Assembly (NCBI GenBank): GCA_030765065.1
Contig: CM060979.1
Location: 19,931,001 to 19,995,000 of the forward strand
Length of the DNA stretch: 64,000 nucleotides
Direction of reading: 5' to 3'
Origin: Deroplatys truncata
Taxonomy: Eukaryota > Arthropoda > Insecta > Mantodea > Mantidae
Shown here: piece by piece, positions 42,293-54,632 of the stretch
Layout: each line of letters begins with the position of its first letter
Position numbering within the stretch: the stretch's first letter is position 1
Notes under the pieces: generated by a model
The model's input: the letters and a program-made list of their open reading frames with translations, nothing else
The model's database searches: none
Told to the model about the DNA's origin: nothing
Position numbers and translations under genes: made by a program

Positions 42293-43590
42293 CGAGGGTG
42301 GTCTGAAAAGTTTCAGACCTAATAAAGATAAAAGACATTTTTTTCAGATTTTTTTTTTTTTATTTATTTTTCAACATAGTCTCCTTGTAACTCTACACAC
42401 TTCTCCCAGCAATGCTCCCATCTCTGTAACCCATCCAAATAGTACTCTGCGTTTTTCTCTGCAAAATAATTGTTCACGAAGGTCATTGTCTCTTCATTTG
42501 ACAAAAATCTCTGTCCTCGAGCGCAATTTTCAGATGAGGGAACAAAAAGAAGTCGCTTGGGGCTAGATCTGGTGAGTAAGGTGGTTAGTCAAGCAGTTCA
42601 AACCGTAATTCGTGGATTTTTGCCATTGCAACTGCTGAGGTGTGAGATGATGCGTTGTCTTGGTGAAACAGGATTTTTTTTTTCTGCAAATGTGGCCGTT
42701 TTTCCGCAAGTTCTGCCTTCAGCTTGTCAAGTAATGATGCGTAGTATGCTCCTGTAATGGTTTTTCCTTTTTGAAGATAATCGATTAAAATAACTCCATG
42801 ACTATCCCAAAAAACAGTCGCCATCACTTTCCCAGCCGAAAAAAAACAGTTTTTGCTTTTTTTGGAGCCGGTTCCCCCTTTGCAGTCCACTGTTTGGACT
42901 GTATTTTTGTTTCGGACGTATAATGGTGTATCCAAGGTTCATCTACAGTAATTAATCGGCACCAAAACTCGGATTTGTTGCGCCTAAACTGTGCCACCAG
43001 AGCGTTGGAAATGTTCATTCAAACATGTTTTTGGTCAAACGTGAGCAAACGCGGCACCCAACATGCGGACAGCTTTCTCATGCCTAAATGTTGATTTAAT
43101 ATGTGACAAACACATTCTTTTGACATGTTCATAGCCTCTGCTATCTCTCTCACTTTAATTCGGCGGTCGTCTAGCACCATTTGGTGAACTTTGGCGATGT
43201 TTTCGTTGGTAGTTGCAATTTTTGGACATCCCGAACGTTCATCGTCTCCCAAGCTCTTACGGCCACGTTTAAATTCAGCTGCCCAAAATTTCACTGTGGT
43301 AAATGATGGTGCAGAGTCCCCATACACAGAATCCAACTCATCTTTGATTTGCTTAGACGTATTGCCTTTCAAAAACAAATATTTAATGACAGCTCGATAC
43401 TCGATTTTGTGCATTTTCATAAAAACATTCACATCACCTCACTCAAACGACTTACATAACAACTGAGCGTCCAAAATGGCTGAAACTTTGGTGAGTAACT
43501 GTCAACAGATGAACAACGAAATTCACTAGCTTTTATTTACGAGTGCTGCCATATTCATGTTGTGGTCGGAAACTTTTCAGACCACCCTCG
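42293..43590 (-). mobile_element. mariner element 5
   Basis: The inverted ends begin cgagggtggtctgaaaagtt on both sides, with one mismatch in 28. TA flanks lie at 42291-42292 and 43591-43592. Length is 1298 bp. It is the same subfamily as mariner 4, about 150 bp after the brm polyadenylation signals. Confidence 0.95.
42390..43432 (-). pseudogene. mariner 5 transposase pseudogene
   Basis: The start is near 43432 or at the internal Met of [18 protein letters not shown]. The first frame runs to a TGA at 43019-43021, the same position as in mariner 4. It continues MNISNALVAQFRRNK and TVDEPWIHHY (first Asp). A shift follows near 42840, then LFHQDNASSHTS (second Asp). A stop follows LRFELLD, after which [13 protein letters not shown] (third Asp) is still readable. 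Four or so lesions in total. Confidence 0.9.
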
Positions 43591-43599
43591 TATGGTTGT

Positions 43600-45876
43600 C
43601 TCCATCTTACATGTTTTTAAAGCTATCCTTTTGATGTTCATATTCCCCAAATTTTTGTTATCGGCTTATAATACAAAATATGATGGGAACAGTGTGTCTT
43701 AAGAGAGTTAACTGATCAGTAATTGTAATAACTAACTCAAACAGTACATTATGAATTTGCACAGGCGTACTGAAGTCTGAGAGGATGAAAGGGAGGGAGC
43801 AATCAGGTATCAGCCTTCCTAAAAGAAAGCCACTATAGTACAAAGCAGAAAAGTATGTTTATAAATAATATCCATTCGCTTACCACTTGGTTTGAGGAGA
43901 AAAAGCCTTAATCAGTGTGTTCTTTTGTTGATAAATTCAGAGAATTGGAAAAAAACATAGCCTTATATCATGATTCAGTTGAGTTATGTCCTCCATCAAG
44001 CATCACATTTTTCTGCTTTATGCAAACCAAACATTGCTTCTTTTAGTTTTTAGAACAAACTACGACTTTCTCTAACAGAAATCAAAGCTGGTGACAAAGA
44101 ACAGAGCGCATGAAGCATACAATAATGTTACAGACATTGAAGTAAATTGGCTATAAATTTATTGCCTGAACATAAACAGTTTGCAAATGGTCAATAATAT
44201 GATGACAGAAAATTCAATATAAATTACTATAAAATGTTATTGGTCAGTGATAATCAGACTTCAGGGTTAAATGAAGAAAGTATCTATGATTTAAAATATC
44301 ATCTGATCCTTCTGATTCCTAGTCACCTTTATACACCACTTACTTTAATAAGTAAGCATGTTCTGGAGAGCAATCATTTCCATTTTCAACCTAAGTTCTT
44401 AGTGTAAGTTGTGTATAAAGGTCAGTAATCAGCTCAAAGTCTTCCCCAAATACCATGTTCCTTTTTTTTTCCCCCTCCTCCCCCCAAACAAATCAGCTCA
44501 CTCTTACATGTATTTTACTCAGAAATTGGCGATAAAGCTTTGTTCATAGGAATGTTTTTAAATCTGTGGAGAGAGACCATGAAACTGTTCACACATTAAA
44601 GTGGAGTAAAATAGGCACAAGAAATGTCATAATAAAAGGCAGCAAACCTTTAAATCATGATGACTGTTGTTTTATTGTATCTATGTCCACTAGTTGTTAT
44701 CATTTAAGTGTAGTGTGTAACAAATATATAATGTTGATTTTCATAGCAACCTCTCCCTTTCATACTCTTCTGTAATTTGTTTAGTTCTTTGATCTCCTGA
44801 CATTTCCTAAGATTGCTTTTATATTTTAGCTTGTACTATGTGCAGAACACACTTACTGAATTTACTATGTATTTCCTTCCCAGCCAATTCAGCTGTACTA
44901 CAGAGGTATGAAAATTATAAGACTCAAATAAGTTTCTTGTTAAAAAGAAGTACACATTCTGTGCTATAATTTTACACAATCCTAGCATTATAAACATACT
45001 GTTGTGATCATTAAAATGATGCATAAAACATTTGTGCCATTAAACTTATCTATAATGTAATAAATCTGTCAAAATGAATTTACATAAGAACCTTGCTTTT
45101 CCAAACTAGGTGGAACTGAGATAATCTGGAAACAAACTGTTAAATGAATATAAACTTCCAATCCATATAAACAGTTCCTTATTAGTGCTTTGAACTTTCG
45201 TGCAACAAAACTACTTTCTTTTGCTTCAATGCCACTTCATTGACACTGAAAACCAGAACAAAAAAGAACAATTTGTACTTCTCCTTAACCCTGCAGGGGC
45301 ATATCCACTCTGACATTAAGATGTGTGAGAACTTAGCACAAGTACCTGGCCTGCGGATTGAGTGGGAGGGATGAGTTATGACTGGGTGCTTCCTTTTGTT
45401 ATCTTGTCAATGATTTGCAGTCAGCAGCAGGCTACCATTACTGCAGCTGAAAAAGTATTCTCAGTGCGGAACATTGGTAATGTGATCAGAAAGTTACAGA
45501 CCAACTCTAAGAGGAAGATCATTGTGCCACTGACTCTGTGAACATCATGCAAGACATTTCCATTGCCGTCAAGTTCTTAAACAAAAGAGAAGGTGAGTGA
45601 ATCTCCGTCAATCTCTCTCTCTCTCTCTCTAAAAATCTTTGTTAAGTAGAATAAAATCTCATGCACCTTAGTTCTGTGGTTCTATGACACTGATCCCAGT
45701 AAGCAGTACTTATTGCTGTTAGCTTGAAACATGCAACCGACGGCTCTCTCATTACCTGCAGTGCCAACATTACAAGCGTGTGTATTCATCAAAGGACATG
45801 CATATTTTTGTGGTAAAAAAGTAAGCAAAAAATCAAATCAATTTGGATAATTGGGAAAAATGAGTACCAGATAAAC
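43600..45876. other. intergenic sequence without recognised gene
   Basis: AT-rich sequence with a (TC)n run near 45607-45631. A short open frame near 45425-45540 (AEKVFSVRNIGNVIRKLQ) resembles no family I can name. No repeats shared within the window were noticed. Confidence 0.35.
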
Positions 45877-46110
45877 AAGATTCTTGTGTGTGTTTCTTTT
45901 TTAAATAAAGAGAGTTGGAGGTTGTTAACACTACATCACTAAAAGGTTCTTACTTTAACTTGTTTCAAAAGAACGGTTTTGATCTCATCGTCAGCATGTT
46001 TCCAACTGACTGTAGTGTAGTGTAACAACCTCCAACTCTCTTTATTTTAAATTATGACACATCACTGTTACTAGCTTCTCAATCTTCAAAATTAATTAAG
46101 ATTCTTGTGT
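45877..46110 (-). mobile_element. 208-bp hammerhead unit with 13-bp target duplication
   Basis: The direct repeat aagattcttgtgt occurs at 45877-45889 and 46098-46110. Inside, 45903-45934 and about 46017-46050 are inverted repeats of about 32 bp (taaagagagttggaggttgt) that enclose the ribozyme core and could form an extended stem I. The box acatcactgttactagcttc is at 46058-46077. Confidence 0.82.
45963..45994 (-). ncRNA. hammerhead-ribozyme-like core with long outer stem
   Basis: The minus strand has CTGACGA (45988-45994), a stem with TCAAAA/TTTTGA character, and GAAAC (45962-45966). Stem II is A/T-rich and an extra TGAGA precedes it, but the enclosing ~32-bp inverted repeat supports a folded RNA. 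Confidence 0.6.
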
Positions 46111-48733
46111 ATTCATACTTGATCCCATTGTAATTTCTTCTTACATGCAAAATTGTAAATTCAATAACAATGCGCCGTGATTGCTTCTGATATGGTTTGG
46201 CAATGGATACATCGTCGCAATTTATGCATCCAGATATACTATAGTATAACAACTTAGTAAAATACCTCGGTCTACAGACTGCGCAAGTATTCAGGAGGGA
46301 TAAATCGCCCCCACTCTACTTGTCTTTTGCCTTTAGCTACTCAGTTATCCAATGAGGTGTCTTAAAGAGGAAGTGGGCTGATACACGGGAAATAAGTGTC
46401 ACGTTCACTGTTGTGAACACAGCAATTTTATAGTGTAGAAAAATTTAATAGAATCTTGTTTACATCGTGATAACTCAAAAACTAAAACAGTTATTCCAGT
46501 TGTGTAAGAGGTATGTTAAAGAGTACAGTATCTAGATGGTGGTGATGTGTGATTGGTCTCCCTGTAAAAAAATTAAAGCTGCTAGTTTTCTTTGTTAAAC
46601 TTCAATTGAAATAATTTGTGTTATGAGCATCAATCAGTGAGGAACTTCTTTCCTTGAAGAGATAGATGGGGGAGTGAAGGCTATGAAATACCCTAAAAAG
46701 TGTGAATTAACTTATGGAAGATATCCCATGATAATACCACTTGTATGAAATTCTATCACTAGTTGTATGCAAACATTTGCTTTCACACCCTCTGCACCTT
46801 GCTCATTGCGTGGCCTGTCACAGCAATGTACAAACAGCATTTTTGTTGCAATGCTCTTGTGTGTTTAGTCCTGCCTCTACAGTTGGATAGTTACAACAGT
46901 GATGTGATTAAATGATAAACGATTTTGTGAGAATAAAATAAAACACAGGTTAGACGAAATTATGGCGTGTGCTGCCTAAGCAGCGACTCTGAGGCATGCC
47001 CGCCCTAGACAGTTAGAGAGGGGGAATACATAACCAGATGAGTTACCTCTCACAAGGGGTTTTTTCTCAGTTGCTGAGCTATAGCATTACAGTTTCTATT
47101 AATTTAACACTCATTATGGCTATTAATTCAAGTTGCTTACTGTTTTAGTTTGGTAAATAATTTCATTCTTTCCTGAACTATTGAAAGCTACTGAAAATGG
47201 TGCAAACTAAAAGTACAAATAAAGATTTCAGATTGATTTAAAAATGTCTTCACGTTTGCCTTTCAACATGATTGGTAACAAGGAACTGCCTACTGCCCAT
47301 TCCAAACCAGAGTTCCCTCTGATGTAAACAAAAGCACGCGCTTCTGCTTGTCACAAACCTAAGAGTACACTCTTATGCCAACGTAAATAGTTCCTTAAAA
47401 ACTGTATTGTATCATGAAATATTGGGGCAGAAAAGGAATAGAACTGCACATTATATTGCAGTTATCATAAGAACTCATTGCTAAAGATAATGGATATATG
47501 CTAACTGTTAAAAGATTACAAAATATGATTTTCGTCTGCTGTTGCGCTAACGCCGAGAGTATCTTGCTTGTTAATACCAACTGCATGCATGACTGCCACT
47601 CTCTTGCATATACGAGAATACAGTAATGAATTCCCAGAGGTGCTATCTGAGTACCGAATAAACACTTTGCGTAACACAGGAAATATGATAAACAAACAGC
47701 CATTCATAATACGCAGGCACTGCGCAGCTGCTGAGCTCTTGTGATTTAGTTAGTTGATATTTGAGTTCTCATAGCAGAGGAAAGTGCATGTAGTGCAAAT
47801 AAACTGTTCAAACACAAAAGCGGGAAACAGTTAAAAAGTGGCCAACTCACTATTATAAAAATACCCAACATTTGCTTCAGTGGATATTACGAAACTAATA
47901 TGCGATTTTACAGGTGTTTCAGTGAGAAATGTAACCAAAGCACGCAAGGAATATAAACAGACATAATACAAGAGCACAATCAAATGTGGGAACTTGTTTT
48001 GTGCGTGACAGTGCTGTGGATAAGCTTATCATTAACTTGGAAAATAGTTCTGATATCAATATGGCAGCTGAGTCATCTTCGGGGGGATTCGTATAAAATT
48101 ACCTGGGGATTGTGATTAACGTAGGTAAAATGTTCATTTCCGCATGCTTATAAAATCGATTGTTACCTCAGGTTGCATTTTCAACGATGCTTCTCATGCA
48201 GGGCACCTTTTTATGGATTGAAACAATGCTCGCTGTAAGTTATTTTACAGTAAGCACGTGAGAGAGGAACAAGCAGCTATTAGGGGTGAGGATTGCGAAC
48301 TACTTTCGTGCTGATAATACAAAGAGTTTGTTTACAGTGAGAGGCACTCTGGTTTGAAATGGACAATAGGAAAGAATGATATGTGATTACTTAAGTATCT
48401 GCAATGTTTATAAATACATTATGTTTTAATGCTTGGATTATATAAAGCCTGCGCAGCTCATTTATAATCTTATGTCACTTGTGAAAATAGCTTGTTTGCT
48501 GTTGCTGATGCACTAAACATTTATTTGTGTTGTGAACTAAAGGTTTGTAACATATGAATAATTCAAATCAAATGTGCACATGCCAAACAGCTGTTTATTA
48601 TTGTGGATATTGCTTTTTATGTATTGACACCTTTGCAATAGCAGTTGTCTTGGTGAAAGTTAATTTTTCCTAAAGAAGCATTCATAATAGAATGTACATA
48701 CCCCACTTAATTTTCAGATATGGATACTAATAC
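46111..48733. other. intergenic sequence without recognised gene
   Basis: No ORF with a recognisable motif and no repeat shared within the window were found by eye. Confidence 0.35.
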
Positions 48734-49255
48734 TTAACCCTCTGTTGGTCGCTAGAGGCCTGAGAGACCCCTGGTATTATTTAAATTTTCGAACAAACGC
48801 ACCTATGGAGTTGCCTGACTAAGACATCTAACATTACACCTTGCTCAATTGTTTGCTGCAGCAACAACTTTATCTGTTTATTTGTTTGGCTGGAAGAATG
48901 ACTAATCAGCAGTTACGTGTTGCACAGGTCAACCAGACCCTGCGCGCCTGCTCTCGTTACATATTGCTGACAGATTTGTTCCTCATTAGTTGTGCAATAT
49001 TGCTTCACCATTGCATGGAGCTGTTACTGCTTCGTCATGAACACGAGTAAAAGCTACAGCTTACAAAATCCGAATGATTTGGAAGAAGTACACCGCCTAC
49101 TTTGCGATTATGCCTTGCCCGTAGACGACAACTTATATGAATCAGATGATTCTGATTCTGAAGATAAACTCAAAATGAGATTTTTAGATTAAAAAAACTG
49201 ATCATGAAGTGGAAGACGATAAAAGCAGCTTGTGTGATAACATGTATTTTATAGG
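48734..49255 (+). pseudogene. piggyBac-like element 5' end and transposase N-terminus
   Basis: TTAA (48734-48737) is followed by ccctctgttggtcgctagag and gagacccc, a layout typical of piggyBac ends. At 49037 an ORF starts MNTSKSYSLQNPNDLEEVHR and continues LLCDYALPVDDNLYESDDSD to a stop at 49192. This resembles the Asn/Pro and acidic N-terminus of piggyBac transposases. The element is cut off by a family A repeat at about 49258, and nothing piggyBac-like is seen beyond it. Confidence 0.55.
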
Positions 49256-49259
49256 TAAT

Positions 49260-50296
49260 ACTTTTTACTTTCTCTACTATGTATAGTAAGTATGGGAAGT
49301 ATTGTATTCCACCCAAAAATTCGATACCGAGATTTCACCGGAAATATATGTTTTGAGACCCCCTGAATCCAAAAAAAGCATTTTTGGAAAAATGTCCGTG
49401 TGTGTATCTGTGAACAGCATAACTCAGAAACGAACAGTCGGATAAACACCAAACTTGGTATTTAGGTTCAGTCCAGAGATGCGACACGAAGGTTCTCAGG
49501 AAAATCCCCCCCACCCCAGGTTACCCTTTACATGAAACATTTTTTGAAAATTTTAATTTTCTCAAAAATGGCTCTTAACGATTTTGATTAAAATATCATA
49601 TGTTTAAGATATTTTCATGACAAAAATAAAATGTATATCTTGAATTTTCTGGGAATGTCTCCAAAAGTATTCTTCATTGTGAACGACTTTTTCATAACTG
49701 GTAAACCATAAGAGATAGACAAAATTTTACTACACAAAAAATGTAGATCGCGTTAAAATACACAATTTATGTTATATACATTTTATTTTTGTTTAGTGAA
49801 CTATTTTCAAGATATTTTCTTGTTATTCCCTTAAATTTTTCAATACTTATTTTCTCAAATGGGAATTCGTTATTCATTTTTTTTTGTCTTGGATATGCAA
49901 AGAGTATTAATCTGTGGCAAAGAGAATGGTGCTGCACATAGCAACCAGCAATTAAGAGATGTGTCAATTCTTAAAGGCTACTGTATTTCTATACTGCCCT
50001 TGCAAATACAAAACAAGGGGAACATAGTAAGCCTTAAGCGATAGTCAAATATTTTTTGAACTGGTTGCTATGTGTAAAATGTAATTCTCTTTGCATGTTT
50101 ATCTCGATTAATATGAAATAGATGGAGAGTAAGAGTTTCTAAAAATAGTTTGTAACATTGTGAGTGTAACACAGATTTTTTTGGATTCAGGAGGCCTCAA
50201 AACATGTATTTCCGGTGAAATAGCGGTATCGAATTTTTGGGTGGAATGCAATACTTCCCCTACTTATTATACGTAGTAGAGAAAGTAAAAAAAAAA
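49260..50296. repeat. family A repeat with inverted partial copy at its right end
   Basis: A plus-strand copy (to about 50180) is followed directly by a reversed copy of the left 110 bp (about 50183-50296, ending gtagtagagaaagtaaaa). The combination is a foldback. The plus copy is about 90% identical to 52628-53521. Confidence 0.8.
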
Positions 50297-52294
50297 TTAG
50301 CAACTCAAAGTAATGTATTAAAAATTGTAAGATTTTTGTATAGCATTATGGAAATAAATAAATAAATACATACATAACTATGGCGGGCGCATGCGAAGCC
50401 AACTTCACCAGCTACAGTGCTTAGGGACAGGGAATTACCAATCTAATCTCTATATATCTGTAAAACCAATGTGCAAAATACTTACCACTTTGCTATCAAT
50501 GAAGTCAAGTCATCAGTCTCTGATTGATATGCATTCCTATTCTCTTTTGTGTTTTGGTTTCTGTTGTCAAGTTATTGTGAACCAGCATTTAGCCTTCTAT
50601 AGTAAGAAAATCCGTAATTAACCAAAACTTTGTCTGGAGTCTTATAATAACTTTCATACCTCTGTATTTTTCCCACCTATGTGGTCGGCTTAAGTTAAAA
50701 ACGAGGATCTAAGGTACATAGCCACAGAAAGCATGCAATGTACCAAAATAATGCAGAAATATGGCAACTTCTGCATTCTCATTGCTTCCTCCCCTTTGTA
50801 AGATGTGTTGTATTTATTTCAATTTACTTCATTGTCATAAACAGCTGTATTAATGGTGATTATCAAGATATAACAGTTGTAGAATAGCCAGAAGTGTTAT
50901 TTGGAGCTAAATGTTATCTGTAATCTTATTGTAGACAAATTCATCTGAATGTATGCCAGCAACAGCAGAGGCAAAAACCCATAATTTATATATGTTGTAG
51001 AAATGTGCAAGATGGAACTCTTAGTGGCAGTTGATATTTATAACTAGGCTTGTAATCTTGGATATCAGTAATGCAAAGTTGACCACTATGGTATGTGAAG
51101 CAGTTCACTCATGCCTACTGGGCTACATACAAGCGCAGTCCATTAAGTAGGCACTGCATTCCATTCTATCAGTCCCCAAGAAAGCCTATTGGTAACTGTT
51201 GAGACTTTATGGTAACAAGTTGTACAATAAAGCATTGATTTTTTCAATAATATGACTGAAAATTTTCTGAGAAATATTAAATGATGTAGCTAATATAAAC
51301 CTGTTTTGACTTATTTCAATATCAGTTCTCATTTGCAATAGAGAATGGGAAATGAGTATGTGTTATAATGATGCAGAACATGCATTTTCTGAATATTCCT
51401 GTTAAAAGCCTATAGCAACAAATTATTAACACTCACTATATGACTTTACCGGAGGTTATCTTCTAGCTTAGAAATAAAAGTTTGTACATGTTAACTCATG
51501 TTAGGAGATAATGAATGGTACAATAGAGAAACAGTAATTCCTTGTTTAAGTGTTTGCATTTCTTATGGTAGCATTTTTTTCTTTTTATTTTAGAACATGT
51601 ATGTATATTCATCAAAGCTCTTTCATTTCATTTGCTACTGAGATGGTAAAGTGCTTTCATGTAAGAATATTTGGACAGGTAAAATTGAAGAAAGAGTCAA
51701 CAGTTGCATAAGTATAGATTCTTAATTGGCGTTTTAAGAAAACATTTTAAATGTTGATTCTCTGGTCTGATGAAAAACTGTAGTTCAATAATTTATTAAG
51801 TAGGAACTCGAGTTAAAAGTTAAGTCTGACTCCACTGTTTGTCTGCCTCTTGAATTTATAATTAAATTTTGCATCTTATTTATCATTCACTTAAGATTAA
51901 ATTCTTGTCTTCAAGGTGGCAGTGGTTATTTTACTTTACTTTAGTTATAATATGTTATGTCAGAGAAACAGAAGGTTAGCTTAACTAAAGTGCTGTGTTC
52001 ATGATGGTGCATATTTCCTGCTTTGTGTAGCGTAGAATATATTTATATTGTTTTTCTATAAGAACATTCTTTTATATAATGAGTTCAAATTTTATAAACT
52101 ATAAAATTCTATTGCCAGTATTTGTATTAGAAGTATTACACTGTATGTACACTGTGTATTCAGAGTATGGTATGCATAAAAAAGGTTTCATGCATAGATA
52201 AATGTGCTATTATGTATTTGATGCTCATTCCCAAACCCTGGATTAGATTAACAACAAAAATTAACGAAAGCATCTGATGTAGAATTTTTAGATA
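50297..52294. other. intergenic sequence, little recognisable
   Basis: AT-rich sequence. Near 51128-51155, acaagcgcagtccattaagt resembles the left end of mariner 2 and may be a mariner-end fragment. No gene was recognised. Confidence 0.35.
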
Positions 52295-52464
52295 TGAGGG
52301 CAATACTGAAAAGCTTTTAGAATGCCAGGATTTCTAAAGCAAATAAATTTTTTTTATATTTGACAGCTACTTTCTAATGTTTTGCGAAGTGATTGCAGTA
52401 TAGTCTGTTCAATTTGTTCTAATAGTTGGTTAATTATCATTTAAAGATTTATGTTCACCTAAAA

Positions 52465-54149
52465 ATGAATTTGATTGCAGAACATTCCTGGGCTATGATT
52501 TTTTATGATTTTAAATCGTCATTAATGCCTAAACAACATGAAGATTGACTTAGAAATGAATTTTGTGAAGAAGCCACACCTAAGGCAACAATTTATAATT
52601 GGTAAGGCGAATTCAAATGATATCAATTTTTACTTTCTCTACTACGTATAGTAAGTAGGGGAAGTATTGTATTCCACCCAAAAGTTCGATACCGAGATTT
52701 CACCGGAAATATATGTTTTGAGACCACCTGGATCCAAAAAAAAGCATTTTTGGAAACATGTCCATGTGTGTGTCTGTCTGTGAACAGCATAACTCAGAAA
52801 CGAACAGCCGGATAAACACCAAACTTGGTATTTAGGTTCAGTACCTTCCAGAGATGCGACACAAAGGTTTTCAAGAAAATCCCCCCACCCCAGATTACCC
52901 TTTACATGGAACATTTTTCGAAAATTTTAATTTTCTCAAAAATGGCTCTAACGATTTTGATTAAAATATCGTATGTTTAAGATATTTTCATGACAAATGA
53001 AATGAATTTTCTGGGAATGTCTCCAAAAGTATTCTTCATTGTGAACGACTTTTGCACAACTGGTAAACCATAAGAGATAGACAAAATTTTACTACAACAA
53101 AAATGTAGATCGCATTAAAATACACAATTTATGTCATATACATTTTTTGTTGTTGAGTGAACCATTTTCGAGTTATTGCTTGTTATTCCCTTCAATTTTT
53201 CAATTCTTATTTTCTCAAATGGGAATTCGTTATTCATTTTTTGTCTTGGATATGCAAAGAGTATTAATCTGTGGGAAAGGGAATGGTGTTGCACCTAGCA
53301 ACCAGCTATTAAGAGATATGTATGTGCTTAAAGGCTACTGTATTTCTGAATTGCCCTTGTAAATATATTATCCCCTTACATCTACAAGAAAATTAGCAAT
53401 AAGATAGACTCTGCAAATGTTTATCTCGATTAAAATGAAGTAGATGGAGAATAAGCGTTTGTAAAAATAGTTTGTACAAGAGTAGAGAAAGTCATGTGAG
53501 TGTAACATATCAGATTTTTTTCTTAGTGATGAATTTCATGAAGGATGGCCAAGAACTGCTGTTACTGATGAAAATATTGCCACTGTTCAAGCAATGCTTG
53601 AAGAAGATCGACGGACAACTTATGAATTTATTCAGGCGACATTGGGAATTGGTATGAAAACGTAGTAAATATATAATGTGGTTTGAATTTGAATTAGAAA
53701 ATTTGGCCCATATTGCTACAATAGCACCAGAAACATGAGTGTACCGTTACTGCCAATTGGTACACAAATGTCTGTTTACTGCAAATTTTAAGTTCACGAA
53801 AAATGCCCAAAAACAAAAATAATGCTACATTTTGACAACGCATCATCACATACAACAAAACACAACTGAGTATCTGGATACCCTAAAGGTCAGCACCATG
53901 GACCGTCCACTATACAGCCCAGACCTAGCACCTAGTAATTTCTTTTTGTTTCCAACAATTAAAGATAAAATGTGTGGAATCACTTTTTCGTCACCAGATG
54001 AAGCAGTGGAACATTATAAAAACCTGTTTATGAAGTGCCTCAGGAAGAGTGGGACTATTGCTTTAAGGACTGGCTTCATCGAATGCAAAAATGTATTGAT
54101 GTTAAAGGAGAATATTTTGAAAAACAATAAATTAATTAAATTTTTTTAA
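52465..54149 (+). pseudogene. mariner 6 transposase pseudogene
   Basis: The start is at 52465 (MNLIAEHSWAMIFYDFKSSL). A second frame gives LRNEFCEEATPKATIYNW, stop, GEFK, and then the repeat. After it the frame resumes with SDEFHEGWPRTAVTDENIA and EEDRRTTYEFIQATLGIG. A further stretch has MLHFDNASSHTT (second Asp) and the last frame SPDLAPSNFFLFP, where the third catalytic Asp is Asn. The first Asp region is missing or unreadable, replaced by foreign sequence near 53654-53696. Confidence 0.78.
52628..53521 (+). repeat. family A repeat inside mariner 6
   Basis: Full-length copy (894 bp) with the typical ends tttactttctctactacg and agtagagaaagtcatgtgag. Its place inside the mariner reading frame (between GEFK and SDEFHEG) fixes both borders to within a few bases. 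Confidence 0.85.
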
Positions 54150-54435
54150 AACTAATCTTATGATTTTATAAATATTTTCATTGTCGCCCTCGTATTTAAC
54201 CAAATTTTCAAACAGTTCTTTTTGGAGAGAACTAAACCACAGCATGTTGTGGTATATAACTTATAACTGGAGTATAAGCATAGCATATTGATTTAAAGAA
54301 ACCAGATATGTCTTAATATTAAAACACTGAGTTGGGTTTAAATGCACAAACTTCACTAAAACTACATGTTTCTATACTTGCACAAGATAAACGTGTAGTT
54401 TTAATGAAATTTATGTAATTAAACCTGACACACTA

Positions 54436-54442
54436 TTACTAC

Positions 54443-54513
<71 letters not shown>
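54436..54513. repeat. (ATT)n microsatellite
   Basis: About 26 ATT units with minor interruption at the left edge. Confidence 0.95.
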
Positions 54514-54515
<2 letters not shown>

Positions 54516-54632
54516 CACTTCACTTTAATAAGTTTTGGAAATTTTTGATGCATACCAAGGTACATTATTTGAGCAACTGAACTATAAGAGTTTTGCTATT
54601 AACCTGTTTTTAATTGTAAAATCCAGTAGTAG

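Larger units (their letters stand above)
52295..54192 (+). mobile_element. mariner element 6, split by a family A repeat
   Basis: The left end tgagggcaatactgaaaag (52295) and right end (complement cgagggcgacaatgaaaa, ending 54192) are inverted repeats with TA outside. Removing the family A copy (52628-53521) leaves about 1.0 kb. Confidence 0.78.

Noticed and set aside
42314..43466. Plus-strand ORFs across mariner 5 (for example 42285-42757 and 43191-43466)
   Set aside because: They are antisense shadows of the transposase on the minus strand.
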